From: Candidatus Opitulatrix cubana | GTDB taxonomy: Bacteria; Actinomycetota; Actinomycetes; Actinomycetales; Bifidobacteriaceae | Direction: 5' to 3' | Assembly (NCBI GenBank): GCA_031283665.1 | Contig: JAITBJ010000002.1 | Location: forward strand, 1 to 5,187 | DNA: 5,187 nucleotides | In this document: piece by piece, positions 1-5,187 of the stretch | How the letters are laid out: every line of letters starts with the position of its first letter | Position numbering within the stretch: the first letter of the stretch is position 1 | Translations under genes and position numbers: made by a program | The notes under the pieces: model-generated | What the model saw: the letters and a program-made list of their open reading frames with translations, nothing else | What the model was told of the DNA's origin: nothing | Databases searched by the model: none

Positions 1-1332
1 TGCTGCAAGACGCGAAAGCTGCATAGCTAAAATTGCACGAGCTTGTATATCGCTCACATCTAGAAGTTTGATAAGGCCTACTCTTGCAGAGTCCACATCT
101 TTTGAAGAGCGTATAAGATTTATAACATCATCTATTTTGTCCAGCGCTTTTAGATAGCCCTCTAAAATATGACATCTTTCTTCGGCCTGCTTTTTCAAAA
201 ATTGAGTTCTGCGGACTATTACTTCCATTTGATGAGCGACCCAATATCTAATAAATGCATCAAGTGAAAGAGTTCTAGGCACATTGTCTACAAGTGCTAA
301 CATATTTGCGCCAAAACTTTCTTGGAGTTGCGTCATTTTATAAAGTTTATTTAGGACTACATTTGGAACTGCATTTTTTTTCAAAACCACTTGAATATCT
401 ATTTTTCCAGCTGCTGATAAATCAACTATATCTGCAATGCCCTCAACAGTGTTATTAGCTGCTAAAAATGTAATTTTCTTGATGAGATTATCTGTGTTAA
501 CCTGATAAGGAACTTCTGTGATCACTAATTTAGTTCTTCCGTTTTCCTCTATAATATCTACTTTTGCTCGCATAACAATTGAGCCGTGACCAGTTCTGTA
601 TGCTTTTAGGATTCCTGACTTGCCAAGTATAGTAGCAGATGTTGGAAAATCAGGACCTTGTATAATTTCTAATAGTGCTTCTAAAAGCTCTTCATTTGAT
701 ACATCAGGATTTTCTAAATACCATTTTATTCCGTTAGCCACTTCCACTAAATTATGAGGAGGAATGTTTGTCGCCATGCCTACAGCTATTCCAGATGAAC
801 CGTTTACAAGTAGGTTTGGTATACGAGATGGAAGAATTACAGGTTCCAAGTTTTTGCCATCATAATTTGGTTCAAAGTCCACAGTTTCTTTTTCAATATC
901 TTTTACCATTTCGGTAGCAAGATGACCCATTTTGCATTCTGTATAACGAGGTGCAGCTGCTTTAGAATCTCCACGTGAACCAAAGTTTCCCTGCCCATCT
1001 ATCAAGGGGTATCTAAGTGACCAATCTTGAACTAAACGAACTATAGCATCATATATAGCCACATCTCCATGAGGGTGATATTTACCCATCACATCACCGA
1101 CTACTCTTGAGCATTTATTATAGCCTCTATTTTGATGATAGCCGCCATCATGCATAGCGTATAAAATTCTTCTGTGAACTGGTTTAAGCCCATCTCTTAC
1201 ATCAGGCAAAGCACGACCAACTATCACGCTCATAGCATAGTCAAGATATGACTGCTGCATAGTAGTGTTAATTTCTATATTTTTTATATTATTAACACCG
1301 GCTTTTTCGTCCAGATTTTGGTCGTTTTCCAT
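1..1332 (-). CDS. gyrA: DNA gyrase subunit A, N-terminal 444 residues (partial, runs off left edge)
   Basis: This is the breakage-reunion subunit of DNA gyrase (type IIA topoisomerase), which with GyrB introduces negative supercoils using ATP. The frame is open from the ATG at 1332 to base 1, about half of the usual 800-900 residues. The window covers the winged-helix, tower and part of the coiled-coil regions; the C-terminal beta-pinwheel lies outside. Visible landmarks are SYLDYAMSVIVGRALPDVRD near residue 28, KYHPHGD (84-90), DGQGNFGS, the catalytic Tyr130 preceded by Arg129 in RYTE, and GSSGIAVGMATNIPPHN (about 179-195). The ATG at 1332 leaves 27 residues before SYLDYAM, as in other GyrAs; an in-frame ATG at 1260 would remove the N-terminal arm and is less likely. 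Val91 sits at the E. coli Ser83 position and Asp95 at Asp87. Sequence wording such as LVDNVPRTLSLDAFIRYWV points to Actinobacteria. It is divergent from the cluster to its right. GyrA rather than ParC is favoured by the overall similarity; the missing C-terminal GyrA box would settle it. Confidence 0.97.
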   Translation of the reverse strand, partial: MENDQNLDEKAGVNNIKNIEINTTMQQSYLDYAMSVIVGRALPDVRDGLKPVHRRILYAMHDGGYHQNRGYNKCSRVVGDVMGKYHPHGDVAIYDAIVRLVQDWSLRYPLIDGQGNFGSRGDSKAAAPRYTECKMGHLATEMVKDIEKETVDFEPNYDGKNLEPVILPSRIPNLLVNGSSGIAVGMATNIPPHNLVEVANGIKWYLENPDVSNEELLEALLEIIQGPDFPTSATILGKSGILKAYRTGHGSIVMRAKVDIIEENGRTKLVITEVPYQVNTDNLIKKITFLAANNTVEGIADIVDLSAAGKIDIQVVLKKNAVPNVVLNKLYKMTQLQESFGANMLALVDNVPRTLSLDAFIRYWVAHQMEVIVRRTQFLKKQAEERCHILEGYLKALDKIDDVINLIRSSKDVDSARVGLIKLLDVSDIQARAILAMQLSRLAA

Positions 1333-1338
1333 ATATAT

Positions 1339-1344
1339 AGTCTA
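1339..1344 (-). promoter_or_regulatory. Putative -10 element of gyrA (TAGACT), leaderless arrangement
   Basis: On the minus strand TAGACT fits the actinobacterial -10 pattern TANNNT and ends exactly six bases before the gyrA ATG at 1332, so transcription would begin at or next to the start codon. No Shine-Dalgarno sequence lies upstream of that ATG, which supports leaderless translation. An overlapping hexamer TATGAT (1344-1349) is closer to the TATAAT consensus but lies eleven bases from the ATG and would give a leader of only about four or five bases. No recognisable -35 box is seen. This is a prediction from sequence and spacing only. Confidence 0.4.
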
Positions 1345-1372
1345 TCATAAAAGGATGTTAAAAATTGTATGC

Positions 1373-1378
1373 TATCAT
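1373..1378 (+). promoter_or_regulatory. Putative -10 element of the rightward cluster (TATCAT), leaderless arrangement
   Basis: TATCAT differs from TATAAT at one base, matches TANNNT, and ends six bases before the ATG at 1385. The same hexamer occurs 30 bases upstream (1343-1348), again six bases before an in-frame ATG (1355). No -35 box is evident for either. The arrangement suggests a leaderless mRNA starting at one or both ATGs. The upstream copy overlaps the predicted gyrA -10 on the opposite strand. Confidence 0.35.
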
Positions 1379-1384
1379 TTAAAT

Positions 1385-1648
1385 ATGCCACTTTTTCTAA
1401 TTACTATTTTGACAGTACTTTTCTCTATTGCACTTGCTTCATTTATTGGATTTTTGTGTTTTAGAGTGGCAGTAGCTCTTTTACGAGATCCTGCAAAAGA
1501 AGCCCTAAAAAAGTTTAAACCAGTAGGCATATTTAATTCTAAAGAGTTAGAAAGTTTGCAAGATTCCACTATAAACACAAAATCAACTTCGAAATCACCT
1601 GCAAAATCAACTGTTAGAAAACGAACTAGAAAGATAGTATCAAATTGA
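1385..1648 (+). CDS. Small single-span membrane protein with basic C-terminal tail, unknown function
   Basis: I do not recognise a family. From the ATG at 1385 the product is 87 residues: a hydrophobic N-terminal segment (about residues 2-29, MPLFLITILTVLFSIALAS onward) that looks like an uncleaved signal anchor, then FRVAVALLRDPAKEALKKFK, then a Ser/Thr/Lys-rich tail ending in a basic cluster VRKRTRKIVSN. Positive charges all follow the span, so an outside-N, cytoplasmic-C topology is expected. Start choice is uncertain: an in-frame ATG at 1355 would give 98 residues (extra MLKIVCYHLN), and the frame stays open back to an ATG at 1265, but that start would lie inside antisense gyrA. I prefer 1385 because it begins directly with the membrane segment and has a -10-like hexamer six bases upstream. 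Its stop overlaps the start of the next gene by four bases (TTGA), so the two are probably co-translated. The disordered basic tail could contact nucleic acid or phospholipid; that is speculation. Confidence 0.7.
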   Translation: MPLFLITILTVLFSIALASFIGFLCFRVAVALLRDPAKEALKKFKPVGIFNSKELESLQDSTINTKSTSKSPAKSTVRKRTRKIVSN

Positions 1649-2304
1649 CATTTGTAATTCCAGAAGGTTTATCGGAAAAACTTTACCCTGTCTCTTGGCT
1701 TTTAGGTCATTGGGAGGGCGAGGGGATTTTTGCTGTAGGAGAGCATAAACACGAAGAGTTTAAAATGATTGCCGATTTTCAAACTAACGAAAATCAAGAT
1801 GGAGACAATCAAAATGCCAGTAGTCAAAATGATAAAGACAAAATAAATTATACAGCAAAAATCCTTTATAAAGGTAAAGATTATTTTTCAGAAAAAGGGC
1901 AATTATCAGTAGTTGGTGCTATAAATGAACCTGATACCTTGGAAGCAGATTCTGCGAATAAAGATTCTGCGAATAAAGATTCTGCAAATAAATCATCAAA
2001 ACCTCCCGTTTTCAAAATAGACTGGAAACTGAAAAATTCTGAGAGTTTTGAAACTCAGTATTCTGGCTGGGTTAGCAATGGACGAATGGAGTTAGATTCT
2101 GTTGCTATAATCAACTCTAATAAAAGCCGTGAAATTTTTTCAAGTAAGAGAATGTATGGATATGTAAAAAGTGATTTATATTATGCCTGGGATTTAGAGC
2201 AGCGGGATTTGGAGCAATCAGATTTAGAAGAGCAAACTGCGTCTGACAACCCTACACAGCTTGAAAGCTTTTTAAGTGCTATTTTGAAAAAAGAAGAGAA
2301 GTGA
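1645..2304 (+). CDS. Nitrobindin/FABP-like beta-barrel protein with repeat-expanded loops, TTG start
   Basis: The 219-residue product resembles the nitrobindin / FABP-like family (haem-binding beta-barrels, DUF1794, such as M. tuberculosis Rv2717c). The diagnostic GxWxGxG motif is GHWEGEG at residues 21-27, preceded by YPVSWLL; SKRMYGYVKSDLYYAWDLE matches the late strands. Family members able to bind ferric haem use a His near the C-terminus (LQDHLAAVL in Rv2717c, from memory); here the aligned segment is LESFLSAIL with Phe209, so haem binding is doubtful. The protein is longer than the usual roughly 160-200 residues because of polar low-complexity inserts: an Asn/Gln/Asp-rich stretch (about 48-66), three copies of DSANK (102-116) and three DLEQ-like pentads (183-197). 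The start is TTG, sharing TTGA with the preceding stop, and MTFVIPEGL fits the family N-terminus; only a weak purine stretch precedes it, so translational coupling is likely. No signal peptide is present, so it is probably cytoplasmic. Its role is unknown; other family members have been tied to NO or peroxynitrite chemistry. Confidence 0.8.
   Translation: MTFVIPEGLSEKLYPVSWLLGHWEGEGIFAVGEHKHEEFKMIADFQTNENQDGDNQNASSQNDKDKINYTAKILYKGKDYFSEKGQLSVVGAINEPDTLEADSANKDSANKDSANKSSKPPVFKIDWKLKNSESFETQYSGWVSNGRMELDSVAIINSNKSREIFSSKRMYGYVKSDLYYAWDLEQRDLEQSDLEEQTASDNPTQLESFLSAILKKEEK
1948..1992 (+). repeat. Three tandem copies of a 15-bp unit encoding DSANK
   Basis: The unit GATTCTGCGAATAAA occurs at 1948-1962 and 1963-1977 without change, and at 1978-1992 with one difference (GCA for GCG in the Ala codon). 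It is in frame with the nitrobindin-like gene and adds DSANK three times, followed by SSK. Near-identity at the DNA level points to recent slippage or unequal exchange, and copy number may vary among strains. Confidence 0.95.
2191..2235 (+). repeat. Three diverged 15-bp units encoding DLEQR-DLEQS-DLEEQ
   Basis: Units at 2191-2205, 2206-2220 and 2221-2235 all begin GATTTRGA and encode DLEQR, DLEQS and DLEEQ. They differ at several synonymous and non-synonymous sites, so this array looks older than the one at 1948-1992. It is in frame and places an acidic linker between the WDLE strand and the C-terminal segment of the nitrobindin-like protein. Confidence 0.85.
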
Positions 2305-2310
2305 TATACT
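2284..2310 (+). promoter_or_regulatory. Possible promoter of ppdK
   Basis: A TTGAAA (2284-2289) and a TATACT (2305-2310) are separated by 15 bases, shorter than the usual 16-18; shifting to TTTGAA (2283-2288) gives 16. TATACT fits TANNNT and would start transcription near 2317, leaving a leader of about 27 bases that contains the ppdK Shine-Dalgarno sequence. The -35 lies in the last codons of the preceding gene. Read-through from the upstream genes is equally possible, as no terminator is visible. Confidence 0.35.
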
Positions 2311-2332
2311 GTAGTTATAAATTGAATAAGTT

Positions 2333-2337
2333 AGGAG
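2333..2337 (+). promoter_or_regulatory. Shine-Dalgarno sequence of ppdK (AGGAG)
   Basis: AGGAG lies six bases before the ATG at 2344, an ideal spacing that fixes the start. It is the only strong Shine-Dalgarno sequence in the window, in contrast to the genes on either side of the divergent promoter region. Confidence 0.85.
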
Positions 2338-2343
2338 CTAAAA

Positions 2344-5007
2344 ATGAGTGTAAAATATGTTTATAAGTTTTCAGAGGGCAATGCAAATATGCGAAATCTT
2401 CTTGGAGGAAAAGGTGCTAATCTTGCAGAAATGACTGTTTTAGAGCTTCCTGTGCCAAGCGGATTTACTGTGACCACAGAGGCTTGTACGAAATACTATG
2501 ATGATGATAAAAATATAAATGATGAAATTAAAAAGCAGATTTTTGATAATCTAAAAGATTTAGAGAAGAAAACTAAAAAAGATTTTGGTTCTGTAAAAAA
2601 TCCGTTGCTTGTGTCAGTTAGAAGCGGTGCAAGAGCATCTATGCCTGGTATGATGGACACAATTTTGAATTTAGGATTAAATGATGAAGTTGTGAAAGCG
2701 TTTGCAAAGTTGACTAATAATCCGCGGTTTGCTTATGATTCGTATCGTAGATTTATTCAAATGTTTTCAGATGTGGTAGTGGAATTAGATAAATCAAAGT
2801 TTGAAGAAATAATAGACGATATGAAAAAATCTCGCAAAATAAACCTTGATACAGAGTTTACCGCTGAAGATTTGCAAGAAATGATAAAAAAGTTTAAGGC
2901 GTTTTTCAAAAAGGAAAAAGGTTATGATTTTCCGCAAGATCCAAAAGAGCAGCTAATTCTTTCTATTGAAGCTGTGTTTAGATCATGGGATAATCCAAGA
3001 GCAAATGTTTATAGAAAAATGAATGAGATTCCTTACTCATGGGGCACAGCTGTGAATGTGCAAGAGATGGTATTTGGAAATATGGGTGATGATTCTGGCA
3101 CAGGTGTGGCGTTCACACGAAGTCCATCTACTGGAGAAAATAAACTTTTTGGAGAGTTTTTGATAAATGCACAAGGTGAAGATGTGGTAGCAGGAATTAG
3201 AACTCCTATGCATATTGACAAACTTGCAGAAGTGATGCCTGATGTTTATAAAGAGTTTACTCAAATTGCAGACCGCCTTGAAAAGCATTATCACGATATG
3301 CAAGATATGGAGTTTACTATTGAGCGCGGAAAGCTGTTTATGCTTCAGACTAGAAACGGAAAAAGAACCGCTAATGCTGCTTTGAGGGTAGCTGTGGAAA
3401 TGGTTCGCGAAAATATGATTACGCAAAAGCAGGCTCTTTTATCTATTGACCCTAAGCAGCTTGATTCACTTTTGCATCCGCGCTTTGATGATGCAAAAAT
3501 TGCAAAGATTAAGCCTCTTGGCTCTGGACTTCCTGCATCTCCTGGTGCTGCTACAGGTCATGTGGTGTTCAATGCAGATGATGCTGTGAAATGGAAAGAA
3601 GAGGGCAAAAGAGTGATTCTTGTTCGCTTAGAGACCTCTCCTGAAGATATTGAGGGTATGAATGCAGCTGAGGGCATTTTGACTGTTCGCGGCGGTATGA
3701 CATCTCATGCAGCTGTGGTAGCTAGAGGTATGGGTGTATGCTGTGTTGCAGGTGCAGGAGATATTGTGATGGACGAAAAAGGGAAAAACTTTAAACTTGG
3801 AGGCATCACAATAAAAGAGGGCGATTGGATTTCATTAGATGGCTCCACAGGAAATATATATGAGGGGGAGCTTCCAACTCAAAAAGCTAATTTATCAGGA
3901 GATCTTGCAAAAGTTATGAGATGGGCTGATAATTATAGAGATTTAGAGGTTCGTGCAAATGCTGAAACTCCTACAGATTCTCGCCAAGCTTTAGAGTTTG
4001 GCGCTGAGGGAATTGGCCTTTGCAGAACAGAGCATATGTTTTTTGGAGCAGATAGAATTCGCTCTATGAGAGAGATGATTATTGCTAATGATGAAGCTGA
4101 AAGAGAAGAAGCTCTTGAAAAGCTTTTGCCTTTGCAAAGAGGAGATTTTGAAGAAATTTTTCAGATTATGGAGGGTAAAAGCGTTACTATTCGCTTACTT
4201 GATCCTCCTCTTCACGAATTTTTGCCGCATGATAAAGCCGGCATTGAGGGTCTTGCAAAGGATTTGAAAAAAGATTATGAGGATGTAAACGCGCGAATAA
4301 ACTCTCTAAAAGAGATTAACCCTATGATGGGATTTAGAGGATGCCGTCTATCAGTAAAATATCCTGAAATCACTCGTATGCAAATAAGAGCTATTATTGA
4401 AGCAGCTTTAAATTTGCAAGAGAAAAAGATAACAGTTTATCCAGAAATTATGATTCCGCTTATAGGCTCTAAAAAAGAGTTAGATTATGTGAAAAGCATA
4501 GTAATTGAAACTGCTAATAAGGTGATTATGGAGAGAAAAACTAAGCTTAATTATTATGTGGGTTCTATGATTGAGATTCCAAAAGCATGCATTATTGCTG
4601 ATGATTTAGCAGAGAATGCTGAGTTTTTCTCGTTTGGGACTAATGATCTGACTCAGTTAGGTTTTGGATTTTCTCGTGACGATGCTGCCACATTTTTAGA
4701 GTCTTATTATGATAAGAAAATCTTTGAATCTGATCCTTTTGAAAAACTTGATCAAGAGGGAATTGGTCCGCTTGTGAAAATGGCTGTGGATAAAGCACGC
4801 GCTACTAAAAAAGATATAAAACTTGGAATATGCGGAGAGCATGGAGGAGACCCATCTTCTATTGAGTTTTTCCATTTATCAGGACTCGATTATGTTTCTT
4901 GCTCACCTTTCCGTGTGCCAGTGGCTAGACTTGCAGCAGCGCAAAGCTCTTTGAGAAATCCTCGGAATAAGTTTGTAGAAACTCTTATAGAATCAGGAAA
5001 TATCTAA
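2344..5007 (+). CDS. ppdK: Pyruvate, phosphate dikinase
   Basis: This cytosolic enzyme (EC 2.7.9.1) catalyses ATP + Pi + pyruvate = AMP + PPi + phosphoenolpyruvate. It serves glycolysis or gluconeogenesis at the PEP/pyruvate node and in anaerobes can spare ATP by using PPi. The 887 residues match the usual 870-890 and follow the Clostridium symbiosum enzyme closely. The N-terminal nucleotide-binding domain has GGKGANLAEM (21-30, Lys23), RSGARASMPGMMDT (93-106), QGED (277-280), and Glu323 and Gln335 in DMEFTIERGKLFMLQTRNG. The central swivelling phosphohistidine domain has GGMTSHAAVVARG (450-462) with catalytic His455. The C-terminal PEP/pyruvate TIM barrel has Arg561 (CRTEHMFF), Arg617 (RLLDPPLHEF), Glu744, Asn767-Asp768 (FGTNDLTQ) and catalytic Cys830 (CGEHGGD). 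No key residue is missing and the frame is intact. Thr453, two residues before His455, is the site equivalent to that modified by PPDK regulatory proteins in plants and some bacteria; no such regulator is in the window. The start is fixed by AGGAG at 2333 and by the conserved KYVYKFSEGN. Confidence 0.98.
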   Translation: MSVKYVYKFSEGNANMRNLLGGKGANLAEMTVLELPVPSGFTVTTEACTKYYDDDKNINDEIKKQIFDNLKDLEKKTKKDFGSVKNPLLVSVRSGARASMPGMMDTILNLGLNDEVVKAFAKLTNNPRFAYDSYRRFIQMFSDVVVELDKSKFEEIIDDMKKSRKINLDTEFTAEDLQEMIKKFKAFFKKEKGYDFPQDPKEQLILSIEAVFRSWDNPRANVYRKMNEIPYSWGTAVNVQEMVFGNMGDDSGTGVAFTRSPSTGENKLFGEFLINAQGEDVVAGIRTPMHIDKLAEVMPDVYKEFTQIADRLEKHYHDMQDMEFTIERGKLFMLQTRNGKRTANAALRVAVEMVRENMITQKQALLSIDPKQLDSLLHPRFDDAKIAKIKPLGSGLPASPGAATGHVVFNADDAVKWKEEGKRVILVRLETSPEDIEGMNAAEGILTVRGGMTSHAAVVARGMGVCCVAGAGDIVMDEKGKNFKLGGITIKEGDWISLDGSTGNIYEGELPTQKANLSGDLAKVMRWADNYRDLEVRANAETPTDSRQALEFGAEGIGLCRTEHMFFGADRIRSMREMIIANDEAEREEALEKLLPLQRGDFEEIFQIMEGKSVTIRLLDPPLHEFLPHDKAGIEGLAKDLKKDYEDVNARINSLKEINPMMGFRGCRLSVKYPEITRMQIRAIIEAALNLQEKKITVYPEIMIPLIGSKKELDYVKSIVIETANKVIMERKTKLNYYVGSMIEIPKACIIADDLAENAEFFSFGTNDLTQLGFGFSRDDAATFLESYYDKKIFESDPFEKLDQEGIGPLVKMAVDKARATKKDIKLGICGEHGGDPSSIEFFHLSGLDYVSCSPFRVPVARLAAAQSSLRNPRNKFVETLIESGNI

Positions 5008-5026
5008 ACCGAAGAAAAGCTGCAAT

Positions 5027-5187
5027 TTGAGAAAAGCTATAAGCATCCTTTCAGCGCTTGCTGTTATAATCATTGTATATTTTGCGCGCTATCAGCTTGT
5101 AGATGCTTATTATCTTTTGTGGAGGGTCAACATTTGGTGGCTTTTTTTGCTTTTACCATTTCAGCTTTTAGTTTATTATGCTATGAG
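5027..5187 (+). CDS. Multi-span membrane protein, N-terminal fragment; YbhN / LPG-synthase-TM-like (partial, runs off right edge)
   Basis: The frame is open from a TTG at 5027 to the window end (53 codons plus two bases) and has no stop back to 4988. It encodes a first hydrophobic span (ISILSALAVIIIVYFA, about residues 5-20), a short polar loop QLVDAYYLLWRVN, then a second span beginning IWWLFLLLPFQLLVYYAM. This layout of a helix, a D-A-x-x-L-x-x-V-N-x-W-W segment and a leucine-rich helix resembles the N-terminus of the lysylphosphatidylglycerol synthase transmembrane / flippase-like family (YbhN, COG0392), which acts in lipid or lipid-linked sugar handling at the membrane. That family call rests on pattern alone. 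The TTG is the only usual start codon before the first span, and the gap after ppdK is 19 bases with only a weak purine run (GAAGAAAAG) as a ribosome site. No terminator separates it from ppdK, so co-transcription is likely. Confidence 0.6.
   Translation, partial: MRKAISILSALAVIIIVYFARYQLVDAYYLLWRVNIWWLFLLLPFQLLVYYAM

Noticed and set aside
1268..1296. AT-rich ATTAATA-type inverted stretch near the gyrA start
   Set aside because: TGTTAAT (1266-1272) and ATTAACA (1291-1297) are an inverted pair, but they encode INT and VNN in the variable GyrA N-terminal arm and are too AT-rich to call an operator or terminator.
1265..1354. Upstream extension of the small membrane gene to an ATG at 1265
   Set aside because: These codons lie antisense over the first 23 codons of gyrA and across its promoter; the 40-residue extension to 1385 also puts an odd second hydrophobic stretch before the anchor. 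A start at 1385 or 1355 is simpler.
1375..1578. 67-residue open frame on the minus strand
   Set aside because: It is antisense to the small membrane gene, has no ribosome site or recognisable motif, and its composition fits a shadow of the plus-strand codons.
3037..3426. 129-residue and overlapping 62-residue open frames on the minus strand
   Set aside because: They lie entirely antisense to the conserved nucleotide-binding domain of ppdK, have no ribosome site, and read as shadow frames.
4082..4267. 61-residue open frame on the plus strand
   Set aside because: It is an out-of-frame reading inside the conserved PEP/pyruvate domain of ppdK, with no sign of a real product.
5008..5026. Possible terminator after ppdK
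   Set aside because: The 19-base gap has no inverted repeat followed by a T-run; the T-rich tract at 5145-5150 is coding for Phe/Leu in a membrane span with no stem before it.
5065..5070. Perfect TATAAT hexamer near the right edge
   Set aside because: It falls in the first membrane span of the partial gene (Val-Ile-Ile codons), with no -35 box and no following start codon at a sensible distance; AT-rich Ile/Val codons explain it.

Overview
The window is AT-rich and uses the standard genetic code, with TGA as a stop. It reads as part of a low-GC actinobacterial chromosome. The strongest lineage signal is the GyrA fragment, whose tower and coiled-coil region (ALVDNVPRTLSLDAFIRYWV, then HQMEVIVRRT) has the wording I associate with Actinobacteria. 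A nitrobindin/FABP-like protein and leaderless-looking promoters fit the same assignment. I cannot name a genus. A reduced, host-associated or anaerobic actinobacterium is a reasonable inference, not a proof.

Layout. Bases 1-1332 (minus strand) hold the first 444 codons of gyrA, which runs off the left edge. A short divergent promoter region (about 1333-1385) separates it from a rightward cluster: a small single-span membrane protein (1385-1648), a nitrobindin-fold protein starting at TTG and overlapping the previous stop by four bases (1645-2304), pyruvate phosphate dikinase ppdK (2344-5007), and the beginning of a multi-span membrane protein (from about 5027 to the right edge) that resembles the N-terminus of the YbhN / lysylphosphatidylglycerol-synthase-like family. 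There is no gene-free stretch longer than about 55 bases, and I saw no RNA gene, mobile element, CRISPR array or convincing terminator.

Function. gyrA encodes the DNA-cleaving subunit of gyrase. ppdK interconverts pyruvate and phosphoenolpyruvate at the expense of ATP and phosphate, or in reverse makes ATP from AMP and pyrophosphate. All expected catalytic residues are present. The two small genes before ppdK are tightly coupled to each other. ppdK has its own good Shine-Dalgarno sequence and possibly its own promoter, so a functional link with those two is only suggested by position.

Most notable points: gyrA and the divergent small gene both have a TANNNT -10-like hexamer exactly six bases before the start codon and no usable Shine-Dalgarno sequence, which suggests leaderless mRNAs; the nitrobindin-like protein carries two separate in-frame 15-bp repeat arrays and appears to have Phe where the haem-ligand His should be; GyrA has Val at the quinolone-contact position equivalent to E. 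coli Ser83. I did not find evidence of a wholly new multi-gene system here.
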